Assembly: GCA_948760655.1 (NCBI GenBank)
Contig: CAQBKK010000005.1
Coordinates: forward strand, 1-30,097
Source: an uncultured Bacilli bacterium
GTDB taxonomy: Bacteria; Bacillota_I; Bacilli_A; RF39; UBA660
Length of the DNA: 30,097 nt
Reading direction: 5' to 3'
The stretch's first letter is position 1. Each line of letters begins with the position of its first letter. Under the pieces are notes generated by a model. The model did no database searches and was not told where the DNA came from. It worked only from the letters and a program-made list of their open reading frames with translations. This document shows positions 8,043-15,142 of the stretch, piece after piece. The position numbers and the translations under genes are program-made.

Positions 8043-10124
8043 TCATGACCGAACTTGCTTATAATCTTTCTCCTCTAAATAATTTGTAACCAAATTTAAA
8101 ATCTCTTCTTTAGAAAAATAATAGAAAGTCTTAGATTCCTCTAACAAACCATAAAATTTTAAAACATCTTTTAAATAAATCGGTTTTTCCAAAGAAATAC
8201 CAATAGGCATTTCAAGACGCGTCTGAAAAACTTTAAACTCCTCATTATTACTAAGGGAACATTGATTTAAATTTACAAGTTGCACTCCTTCCCCACTTTC
8301 TAAATACATGTAATAAAGTGGCTCCAATTGAAATACCCCATCTTCAATAAATAAATTGGAAAATAACTCTTGTTTTTGTTCTAAATAATCCAAACGAATG
8401 ATAGTAGAAAGTTCTAAATTTTCTACATTCAAAAGTGTTACTGGATAATAATCACTTAATGGAACCAAAGCCGACAAATTTTTTAAATCATTTGCATCTT
8501 TGTATAATACTTCTTGGTACTGATTGGAAATAATAAAACCAATTTGTTGTTCATTGGTTACTCCAATCTGAATTTTTAAATTTTCAAGGTAATCTTCAGT
8601 CAAAATATTTCCATTAAACATAACTTTTGTTTTATACAAATAAGAAGCATCAATAATGTCATTCTCAACTGCAAACTCTTTCCAATAATCAGAATCCATC
8701 TCAGCATCAGGATTAGCAAGTATAGCTTTTTTTAAAGCTAAAGAAAAAGAAGGATGATTAGAAAAACAATATGCTGATTGATCTTGAATCACCTGTTTTC
8801 TTTCATCTTGAAGAATTGTAAAAAAATCATTGTTTTTTTCAACATAAGGATATAATCTTTCATTAGTCCAAACAAGACCTTTAGCTTCTTCATATATTTT
8901 AAATTTATCACTAAATAAATCTAAATTTACTTTTAGGTTTCTCTCTTTCAAATAAGCATTATATTCTTTTAAGTATTGGTCAAATAATTCTATATTATCA
9001 GAAAATAACATAGAAAAATCTAAAAAAGGCTCATAAACATTCACTATATCTTCATTTACTCTAGACTTACAAAGTAAAAAAAGTTCATCCAACAAACCAT
9101 CACACTCTTCTACTGGAATAAACTTTCCAATATTCGTTAAACTATCACACATTGCATTTAAATTATCATTAATATCCCAAGTATTTCCATACTTAAATAA
9201 ATCATGCAAAATATACTCTGCCCCTTCTTCATTATAACGATTAAAATTAAATTCTTCAAAAGTAAATAAATAATCCAAAACAAGTCCAATATTCGAGTAA
9301 GAATGAGTAGGTGTAATAAATGTAACAATTTTATTAGTCATCGCTTCTTCTAAAGCTGTACACCAATCTAAATGTGTATAAACGATATTATCAACTGCCC
9401 GAGCAAAAGAACAAACGGTATGAGCAAGTTCATGATACAAAGTACTTTCACTACAGCCTTCTATATATCTAATTTTATTCTCTCTTGCATTATAACAAGC
9501 AACAGAATAATTGGTAAATGTATCTTTATATTCTTCTTCACTCATACATTCTACGTCTAAATTAAGTAAATTCAAATAATAAATTCTTAAATCAGCTGTA
9601 GGTTCCTGTTCATAAATAGCAACAGCAAGATTATGTGCTAACTTTTTAAAAGTATCATCCAATTTTGTATTATTTTCTATAGCTTTATCAATATCTTCTA
9701 TCGTTACACAAGAAATACCAAAGATACTCTCTAAATCATTTAAAGAAAGCCTGACCATTTTTGGATTTAGCATTAACTTTTGAGTTACTACTATATTTCC
9801 TTCCTCTTCACTAACCACCCAATATGTTTTTTCTTGTTCCTGTGCATCAACTGTACCACTCAGTAAAACAGCAGATACAGCAAGTAACATTGCACCTATT
9901 CTAACTTTTTCTTTAAAAGAGTATCTTTTTACGTTATATAAAACAAATGGATCATGTTCATTATATATTTTATTAAGTGCTTTATAATCTTCTAGTGTAG
10001 GATAAATGTATTTTCCATCTTTACTCTTTTCTAAAAAGGTACAACGATGGTGTTCGTCTACGAAAATGGTAAATCTTTTTTCATTGTATGTAATATCAAA
10101 TAATTTTTTAAATTGATTGTTCAT
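8043..10124 (-). CDS. Membrane-anchored protein with HExxH metalloprotease motif
   Basis: 693 residues from the ATG at 10124; an in-frame TTG at 10133 is the alternative. Residues about 1-70 are charged and soluble. A hydrophobic helix (IGAMLLAVSAVLLSGTVDA, about 76-95) would place the remaining 600 residues outside. There STLYHELAHTV gives HExxH (His 231, Glu 232, His 235), with a possible third zinc ligand in LEEAMTN, 24-25 residues further. This is the gluzincin-like arrangement, but no family was recognised. The rest is a helical, Asn/Glu-rich region. The start overlaps the kinase stop in ATGA, so translation is coupled and a joint sensing role is likely. Protease activity is inferred from one motif only. 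Confidence 0.7.
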   Translation of the reverse strand: MNNQFKKLFDITYNEKRFTIFVDEHHRCTFLEKSKDGKYIYPTLEDYKALNKIYNEHDPFVLYNVKRYSFKEKVRIGAMLLAVSAVLLSGTVDAQEQEKTYWVVSEEEGNIVVTQKLMLNPKMVRLSLNDLESIFGISCVTIEDIDKAIENNTKLDDTFKKLAHNLAVAIYEQEPTADLRIYYLNLLNLDVECMSEEEYKDTFTNYSVACYNARENKIRYIEGCSESTLYHELAHTVCSFARAVDNIVYTHLDWCTALEEAMTNKIVTFITPTHSYSNIGLVLDYLFTFEEFNFNRYNEEGAEYILHDLFKYGNTWDINDNLNAMCDSLTNIGKFIPVEECDGLLDELFLLCKSRVNEDIVNVYEPFLDFSMLFSDNIELFDQYLKEYNAYLKERNLKVNLDLFSDKFKIYEEAKGLVWTNERLYPYVEKNNDFFTILQDERKQVIQDQSAYCFSNHPSFSLALKKAILANPDAEMDSDYWKEFAVENDIIDASYLYKTKVMFNGNILTEDYLENLKIQIGVTNEQQIGFIISNQYQEVLYKDANDLKNLSALVPLSDYYPVTLLNVENLELSTIIRLDYLEQKQELFSNLFIEDGVFQLEPLYYMYLESGEGVQLVNLNQCSLSNNEEFKVFQTRLEMPIGISLEKPIYLKDVLKFYGLLEESKTFYYFSKEEILNLVTNYLEEKDYKQVRS

Positions 10125-11947
10125 TTCTTCCAAATCGCATCTAACCTTTCTTCTAATTCTTTTTTTGTAAAAGGTTTTGCTAGATAATCGGTAAAACCTA
10201 AACTTAAATATCTTTCCTTTGCTCCATCAACAGCATCAGCGGTTAAGGCAAGTACGGGAATATGAAATCCAGGTTTTTCTTTTAGTTTTTGCATCGTTTC
10301 TTCTCCACCCATAACAGGCATCATAATATCCAAAAGAATTAAATCGTATTCATCCCCATTTACAACATGTTCTAAAGCTTCCACTCCATTACTACATTCC
10401 GTTATCTCAAAATCAAATGGATCCAAAGCCTTTCTAGCCACTTTAATATTTAATTTGTTATCATCCACCAGAAGAATTTTCTTATGTCCATAACTTTTCT
10501 CTTCTGCTACTTCTAGTACTTCTACTGCTTTTTCTACTGGAGCATTTACTTCTATGATTTCTTGAGGAATTTGAACAACAAAAGTAGAACCTTTCCCAAA
10601 TTCACTTTGAACGTTTATGGTACCATTCATCATCTCCACTAATTTTTTGGTAATAGCAAGCCCTAAACCTGTTCCCTCAATGGTACTATTCTTTTCAATA
10701 TCGAGGCGTTCAAACTTTGAAAACAAACGAGATATGTCCTCTTCTCGAATCCCTTTTCCTGTATCTACGACACTAATAGAAAGAAGACAAGAAGCATCAT
10801 TATTGATAGAGTGAACATTTAAAGAAATACTTCCCGCATCTGTATACTTAATCGCGTTGGATAATAAATTGTTAATGACTCCCTTTATATGCACTTTATC
10901 TCCTAAAAGTTGATAAGGCAAATTGGGATCTAAATTGAGATGAAAAGTAATAGGTTTCTCTCCAATCCGTGTCGTTGTAACCGAAACTAAACTTTTTATC
11001 TCCTCCACTAAGTTATAAGGTAGATTGACAAGTTCCATTTTTCCACTTTCAATTTTATTAATATCCAAAATATTACCAACAATTTCAAGTAACGTCCCTG
11101 AGGCATTTCCAATATCTTCAATATCTTCTATTACCTCATTAGGTAGCTGGTCTTTGTAGGACTTCATATCCTCAGACAACCCCACAATAGCATTTAAAGG
11201 AGTACGAATTTCATGAGACATACTAGATAAAAAATCACTCTTAGCATTATTTGCTTTTTCTGCTGCATCACGAGCAAACTCAAGTTCAGCAATCATTTTC
11301 AAATCTGGATTTTCGATAGTATGATACATAAATACGATAACAAACGTAATTAAAGAGGTTACTAACAATAAAGAAGGATCTTGCATTTGAATAGAAAGAA
11401 CTGGCACACTTGATATAACAAATATAATAATAGGTGTATACTTTTTCTTTTTTAATTTTTTAAAATTTTTTATGATATAAACTGTCCAACATAAAACAGC
11501 AATACCAGCTATCAAATATAAAAAGTTTATATTAGGCCCTGTCGCATAAATAATGTTACCTTCTTTATGATGGACTACAGGAGTAATAAAATTCACGATT
11601 AAACATACTACATAAATTCCTATTAGTAAATATATATTCTTTTCACATTTTTTTGTTATTTTTTCATACTTCAATATTACCATATATAACGATAATAAAA
11701 ATATTGTAGTCAATAAGTAAGAATGATAAAATCTTAATACAAACCATCTAATTAAACTCTCATCTGGCAAATTAGAATGTACATAAATTCCAGTAATATC
11801 CATTACAATCCCAAAGATACCGACAAATAATAAATATTTATATATTTTGTTTTCTATTGATGGTATTCTTGGTTTTTTGAAGTATAATATCGCTATCATA
11901 ATGATATAAAATAAACTTCCTACCAAAAGTAATAAACTTGGATTCAT
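10121..11947 (-). CDS. Hybrid histidine kinase with C-terminal receiver
   Basis: 608 residues. About seven hydrophobic helices fill residues 4-208, resembling 7TM sensor regions. A short linker leads to HisKA with SHEIRTPLNAIVGLS (phospho-His about 245). The HATPase domain follows, with an N box near 356-368, G1 DTGKGI (395-400) and G2 GTGLGL (425-430). A receiver domain occupies about 488-606 (LLVDDNKLN, phospho-acceptor Asp 540 in LILLDIMMP, Lys in LAKPF). All key residues are present. No DNA-binding partner is adjacent; the only coupled gene encodes the HExxH membrane protein. The output may therefore go through a phosphorelay elsewhere. The ribosome site is moderate (AAAGGTAGAG), and a TATAAT -10 lies at 11977-11972. 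Confidence 0.92.
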   Translation of the reverse strand: MNPSLLLLVGSLFYIIMIAILYFKKPRIPSIENKIYKYLLFVGIFGIVMDITGIYVHSNLPDESLIRWFVLRFYHSYLLTTIFLLSLYMVILKYEKITKKCEKNIYLLIGIYVVCLIVNFITPVVHHKEGNIIYATGPNINFLYLIAGIAVLCWTVYIIKNFKKLKKKKYTPIIIFVISSVPVLSIQMQDPSLLLVTSLITFVIVFMYHTIENPDLKMIAELEFARDAAEKANNAKSDFLSSMSHEIRTPLNAIVGLSEDMKSYKDQLPNEVIEDIEDIGNASGTLLEIVGNILDINKIESGKMELVNLPYNLVEEIKSLVSVTTTRIGEKPITFHLNLDPNLPYQLLGDKVHIKGVINNLLSNAIKYTDAGSISLNVHSINNDASCLLSISVVDTGKGIREEDISRLFSKFERLDIEKNSTIEGTGLGLAITKKLVEMMNGTINVQSEFGKGSTFVVQIPQEIIEVNAPVEKAVEVLEVAEEKSYGHKKILLVDDNKLNIKVARKALDPFDFEITECSNGVEALEHVVNGDEYDLILLDIMMPVMGGEETMQKLKEKPGFHIPVLALTADAVDGAKERYLSLGFTDYLAKPFTKKELEERLDAIWKK

Positions 11948-11988
11948 ATAACCACTCTACCTTTTCTATCAATTATAATAGCAAAGAA

Positions 11989-12012
11989 AAAAGTATAACA
12001 CAATATACTTTT
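11989..12012 (-). terminator. Terminator of the HAD-PlsC gene
   Basis: Minus-strand AAAAGTATA pairs with TATACTTTT (9 bp, 6-base loop), followed by TTC and T-rich sequence. The left arm overlaps the TAA stop of the gene. It separates that gene from the kinase. Confidence 0.65.
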
Positions 12013-13489
12013 ATGGCTTAAATTTTTGTATAATTAATGATCTTTTTAATTGTTTATCAAAAGTTTCACTATTTTCAAGTTCTCTTAATTCTTCAAACAT
12101 CTTGTTGGCTCGATTGATACTATTATTCATTGATTCTTCCCACTGATTTTGAATTTCTTTTTCATTCATTCCTGTAGTTTCAATTGCTTCTGGAAATATT
12201 AGCACCGCTTTGTTTGGTATATCTATATCTTTTGGAGTCCAAATGGTAGCAACAGGTTGCACCCAAGCATTATTTCGTTTCGCTATTTTAAACACAGCGT
12301 CTGATGCTAACGGCAATAAATTTTGTTCTTCTGGTTTTCTATTCAACGTTCCCTCAGGATAAAATCCAATGGAACTTCCTAACTTAATATACTCATCCAA
12401 TTTCAGCATTGATTTTAAATTTATTTTATGATAATTTTCATCTGTTTCTCTAGCTATCGGAACAGAACCCATACACTTAATTAATATAGAACAAAGCTTT
12501 CTTAATAAGTAAATATCATTTCTACCAAATAAATTTTCTTTCGCTTCAAAAATTCTCAACAAAGCCGCCCAATGTGTTGGATCATTAATAAATAAAGTAG
12601 CAAGTAATGGATCAAAATTAGTTCGATGATTAGCTGTATATACAACTGCTCTTTTATCATCTGGTACATTTTCTAAACCACATACAATAGGCTTAAATTT
12701 GTTAATAAATATATGTTTAAACAAATTTCTAGTTAATACATAAAATCTTTCAGTAAAGAATTTTTCATAAGCCTTTATATTCGTACCTTTTTTGATTTGC
12801 TTAATTTTTCTTTTGGAATCTCTTTCTATTATCGAAGACAAAGTCTTATTTTCATAAGAATCAAGTCTTATCATTTCATCCACAACACTCGACTTTATAT
12901 TATGCGGAGCTGTTACACAAATTGGTTGAGCTGATTCTGGTAATTTTTCCAAAAGACTAACTTGATCATCTAAAACAAATGCTGGTTTTATTTTTTTGAT
13001 AAATTCTAATTTTTCTTCTTCATTTTGCACTAATTTTACTTGATTATAATGAATTCCATTAATTCCTAACTGCATTTTCGTTAAAAATGGCACAACTTTT
13101 AATCGAATGAATTTATCTATTTTTTCTTCATGTTCTTTCGTTTTCTTTCCCCTGCAGGATAAAAAGTAAATATTAACACCTCTTTCTTTTAAAGTGTTAA
13201 TTTCTTCCGATACACCTTTTTTCAGTGGATAAAACATATATCTTACATAATTGCCACCATTCCAAAAACCATTGGTTGCTTTCGTACATTTTTTTTCTAT
13301 TTCTTCTTGTGATAAAGTTCCATCATTAAATATTTCGGACAATCCAAAAACATCTGATAAATTATATTTATTTGGACTTTTAACACATGCATCAATATCG
13401 TATTTCTTTTTTAAATAATTTGGTGCATATCTCAACATATAATCAATCTCATTTGTAATTGTACCATCAAGATCAAAAACTATATTCAT
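12011..13489 (-). CDS. HAD phosphatase-PlsC acyltransferase fusion
   Basis: 492 residues with two enzyme domains. Residues 1-210 form a HAD hydrolase: FDLDGT (Asp 6 and Asp 8), motif II Ser 111 (YFLSCRG), motif IV FVLDD (174-175). Its cap and spacing resemble 5'-nucleotidase/NT5C-type HADs. Residues about 250-480 form a PlsC/AGPAT lysophosphatidate acyltransferase: NHRTNFD (287-293, the HX4D motif), SVPIARE (342-348) and FYPEGTLNR (376-384, the EGT motif). The product should convert 1-acyl-glycerol-3-phosphate to phosphatidate at the membrane; the HAD substrate is unknown. HAD-PlsC fusions are known in mycobacteria, though with a SerB-like HAD. The ribosome site GAGGGGGA is strong. It is probably a single-gene unit with its own terminator. 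Confidence 0.85.
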   Translation of the reverse strand: MNIVFDLDGTITNEIDYMLRYAPNYLKKKYDIDACVKSPNKYNLSDVFGLSEIFNDGTLSQEEIEKKCTKATNGFWNGGNYVRYMFYPLKKGVSEEINTLKERGVNIYFLSCRGKKTKEHEEKIDKFIRLKVVPFLTKMQLGINGIHYNQVKLVQNEEEKLEFIKKIKPAFVLDDQVSLLEKLPESAQPICVTAPHNIKSSVVDEMIRLDSYENKTLSSIIERDSKRKIKQIKKGTNIKAYEKFFTERFYVLTRNLFKHIFINKFKPIVCGLENVPDDKRAVVYTANHRTNFDPLLATLFINDPTHWAALLRIFEAKENLFGRNDIYLLRKLCSILIKCMGSVPIARETDENYHKINLKSMLKLDEYIKLGSSIGFYPEGTLNRKPEEQNLLPLASDAVFKIAKRNNAWVQPVATIWTPKDIDIPNKAVLIFPEAIETTGMNEKEIQNQWEESMNNSINRANKMFEELRELENSETFDKQLKRSLIIQKFKP

Positions 13490-13653
13490 AAATATTCCCC
13501 CTCGTTTAAGTTGACTATTTTAAATAAAAAGAACAATTGCAAGAAAAATAACGTTTAAAATACCTATTTTTTTGTCTTAAACTATCTATTATTCTCTACT
13601 AAATATCTTCTCTATTCTTTTTCATTATAGTATTTTATACATATACGTGCAAT

Positions 13654-13697
13654 AAAAAAAGAAACAATATGTATCAAATATGATACAAATCATTTCT
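13654..13697 (-). terminator. Terminator of trmB
   Basis: Minus-strand hairpin with a core TGTATCA / TGATACA around a TATT-type loop, extended by GAAAT...GTTTC, then TTTCTTTTTTT. It overlaps the trmB stop codon. Confidence 0.7.
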
Positions 13698-14343
13698 TTA
13701 CAGCTTTTATGTAATTGATTTTTACTCCTTGCCTTTTAAATTTCATTTCGTATTCTGTCTCCACGTTAAGAATTTCACTATTTGCTAAATCTAGACTTAC
13801 CTCTTCAAAATAATAGCCAGCATTGTTTAAGTTTTTCAAACTACTTGCAAATAATACAATATTATCGGTTTTCTGAATAATTCTTTTTTCTCCTCCCAAT
13901 AATTCAGGTACAAACAAATCCTCATATATTTCTAAAAATATGGGACTGGTAAGACGTCTCCTAGCATGTCTATTTTTAGGCCATGGATCAGAAAAATTGA
14001 GATAAATACAAGCAATTTCATAATGGAAAACTTCTTTTAACCCTAAAGCATCCATACATAACAAACGTAAATTTGGGAGAGGCTCTTCCTGTATTTTTTG
14101 AACAGCACGAACAAGGACACTTTCATATTTTTCAATCCCTATAAAATTAATCTCTGGATGCATACGAGCCATTTCGTAAATAAACTTCCCCTTACCCATT
14201 CCAATTTCAATATGAATAGGTTGATTATTTCCAAATAAACTTTCGTATTTTCCTCTATATTCTCGTGGATTTTCAATCACAAAATCACAAGAGGCAATTA
14301 TTTCTTTCGCATTTTTCACATTTCTTAATCGCAAATTTATCAC
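13690..14343 (-). CDS. trmB: tRNA (guanine-N7-)-methyltransferase
   Basis: 217 residues, usual size for Bacillota TrmB. The enzyme methylates G46 in the tRNA variable loop using S-adenosylmethionine. The SAM-binding motif IEIGMGKGKF lies at 45-54, and the family hallmark FSDPWPKNRHARRRL at 117-131, including the catalytic Asp. A GTG opens the frame at 14343; a TTG three codons later would give the more usual N-terminus MRLRNVK and cannot be excluded. The gene is divergent from the small coiled-coil gene at 14395. Confidence 0.92.
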   Translation of the reverse strand: MINLRLRNVKNAKEIIASCDFVIENPREYRGKYESLFGNNQPIHIEIGMGKGKFIYEMARMHPEINFIGIEKYESVLVRAVQKIQEEPLPNLRLLCMDALGLKEVFHYEIACIYLNFSDPWPKNRHARRRLTSPIFLEIYEDLFVPELLGGEKRIIQKTDNIVLFASSLKNLNNAGYYFEEVSLDLANSEILNVETEYEMKFKRQGVKINYIKAVKK

Positions 14344-14362
14344 TACTTTCTAAACATTAACA

Positions 14363-14372
14363 TATAATTATA
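14363..14372. promoter_or_regulatory. Overlapping divergent -10 elements
   Basis: TATAAT on the plus strand (14363-14368) and TATAAT on the minus strand (14372-14367) overlap in the 51-base gap between trmB and the coiled-coil gene. No good -35 accompanies either, so this is tentative. Confidence 0.35.
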
Positions 14373-14394
14373 CAAAAGGATGTGTTTTTTAATT

Positions 14395-14730
14395 ATGAAA
14401 AAAAATCGTAATACATTTTTTAATGAAGCCAATTTCTCCCAATCAAGTTACATGGGAACGCCCAATATGCAAAGCCCAATGATGGGAGGCAATTTTAATA
14501 CTCCAACCTATAGCGGTGCACAAGCAAGCCAAAGTTTCTATTCAGGACCCATGCCAATGATGCAAAATAGTAACATGATGCCTGGGGATAATATGAGTGA
14601 TATGGAATCTCGCATGGCCAAAATAGAACGCCAAATCAATCGTTTAGATGCACGTATAAGTAAACTAGAAAACAAAGGGCTAATGACAACAGAAAACTAT
14701 GACAATACAACCAATATGTATATGCTTTAA
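14395..14730 (+). CDS. Small Met/Gln-rich protein with C-terminal coiled coil
   Basis: 111 residues from MKKNRNTFFNEANFSQSSY. Residues about 10-65 are low complexity, rich in Met, Gln, Ser, Gly, Pro and Asn (MMGGNFNTPTYSGAQ, MPMMQNSNMMPGDNM). Residues 70-96 form a short charged heptad-like helix (MAKIERQINRLDARISKLEN). The combination resembles small structural or coat-like proteins, but no family was recognised. AAAGGA lies 14 bases before the chosen ATG; an ATG at 14380 overlaps that site and is less likely. A terminator follows within 10 bases, so it is monocistronic. Confidence 0.7.
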   Translation: MKKNRNTFFNEANFSQSSYMGTPNMQSPMMGGNFNTPTYSGAQASQSFYSGPMPMMQNSNMMPGDNMSDMESRMAKIERQINRLDARISKLENKGLMTTENYDNTTNMYML

Positions 14731-14761
14731 TCAAGGCTTACCTCTCCAAGGGTAAGTTTTT
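14728..14761 (+). repeat. Left copy of 34-bp imperfect direct repeat
   Basis: Matches 15144-15177 at 28 of 34 positions without gaps (offset 416), from TAATC through TCCAAGGGTAAG to the T-run. All but one of the differences are transitions. It contains the terminator of the coiled-coil gene, starting at its stop codon. Confidence 0.65.
14737..14761 (+). terminator. Terminator of the coiled-coil gene
   Basis: CTTACC pairs with GGTAAG across an 8-base loop and is followed by TTTTTAATTATTTT. Confidence 0.7.
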
Positions 14762-14776
14762 AATTATTTTACACTT

Positions 14777-14805
14777 TTGACATTCCATTTTAAATATGTT
14801 ATCAT
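14777..14805 (+). promoter_or_regulatory. Promoter of antisense RNA of TA module 1
   Basis: Consensus TTGACA (14777-14782), 17-base spacer, TATCAT (14800-14805). No protein gene follows on this strand; the product is the short RNA ending at the hairpin at 14906-14932. Confidence 0.75.
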
Positions 14806-14826
14806 GAATACGTCAAGGAAACTTGC

Positions 14827-14870
14827 ATAAAATAAATAAGGGAACATTCGAGTCGCAAGTGAATGTCTCC
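14827..14870 (-). terminator. Predicted terminator of toxin mRNA, module 1
   Basis: Minus-strand GGAGACATTC pairs with GAATGTTCCC (10 positions, one mismatch, one wobble, 11-base loop), then TTATTTATTTTA. This would end the toxin transcript within the antisense RNA gene. Confidence 0.5.
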
Positions 14871-14905
14871 TCTATAAACTGAGTTTTGACACTCAATTAA
14901 GGTTG

Positions 14906-14940
14906 GACACTCTATCAAAGCTGATGAGTGTCTATTTTTT
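14906..14940 (+). terminator. Terminator of antisense RNA, module 1
   Basis: GACACTC, a bulged T and ATCA pair with TGAT and GAGTGTC around an AAGC loop, an 11-bp stem, followed by TATTTTTTTATT. Its right arm reaches the last base of the toxin stop codon. Confidence 0.8.
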
Positions 14941-15024
14941 TATTGCTAACACCAGTAAGGTAGAAAGTAACAAAATGGATTCAATGAACTTTAAAACTTT
15001 TATTATAAAAGTCTTAGTTTTCAT
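14932..15024 (-). CDS. Putative type I toxin, 30-residue hydrophobic peptide (module 1)
   Basis: A 30-codon gene with MKTKTFIIKVLKFIESILLL at its start and STLLVLAIKK at its end: a basic N-terminus, one membrane helix, and a Lys-Lys end, the usual plan of type I toxins and holin-like toxins. AAGGAGGTAG (15040-15031) lies at ideal distance from the ATG. A promoter lies at 15119-15090. TCCTCC at 15060-15055 in the leader can pair with GGAGG of the ribosome site, hiding it. TGAGTGTC in the leader (15069-15062) can also pair with GACACTCA just at and after the stop (14932-14925), closing the mRNA end to end. These controls are typical of type I toxin mRNAs. The peptide matches no family that I recognise. 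Action on the membrane is inferred. Confidence 0.65.
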   Translation of the reverse strand: MKTKTFIIKVLKFIESILLLSTLLVLAIKK

Positions 15025-15089
15025 TTTTATCTACCTCCTTTCCTTTTTAAGATTGGAGGACGACACTCACATCAAATGTTCCTAATAAA

Positions 15090-15119
15090 ATTATACAATA
15101 TATACTTTACATAAAACAA
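15090..15119 (-). promoter_or_regulatory. Promoter of toxin mRNA, module 1
   Basis: Minus-strand TTGTTT (15119-15114), 18-base spacer, consensus TATAAT (15095-15090). The start would be near 15083, giving a leader of about 60 nt. Confidence 0.55.
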
Positions 15120-15142
15120 GAAGAGGACAAAGAGTTTACAAA

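Larger units (their letters stand above)
14812..14940 (+). ncRNA. Putative antitoxin RNA of type I TA module 1
   Basis: A transcript of about 125-130 nt is defined by the promoter at 14777-14805 and the strong terminator at 14906-14940. It has no good ORF. It is antisense to the 3' part of the toxin mRNA over roughly 100 nt, up to the toxin stop codon. It also carries GACACTCA at 14888-14895, which is complementary to TGAGTGTC in the toxin 5' leader (15069-15062), so it could contact both ends of the toxin mRNA. This convergent 3'-overlap layout is that of RatA/TxpA and SR4/BsrG. Expression is predicted, not shown. Confidence 0.6.

Noticed and set aside
14903..15085. 60-codon plus-strand frame MDTLSKLMSVYFF across module 1
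   Set aside because: No ribosome site. It starts inside the antisense RNA terminator and runs antisense to the better supported 30-codon toxin gene.
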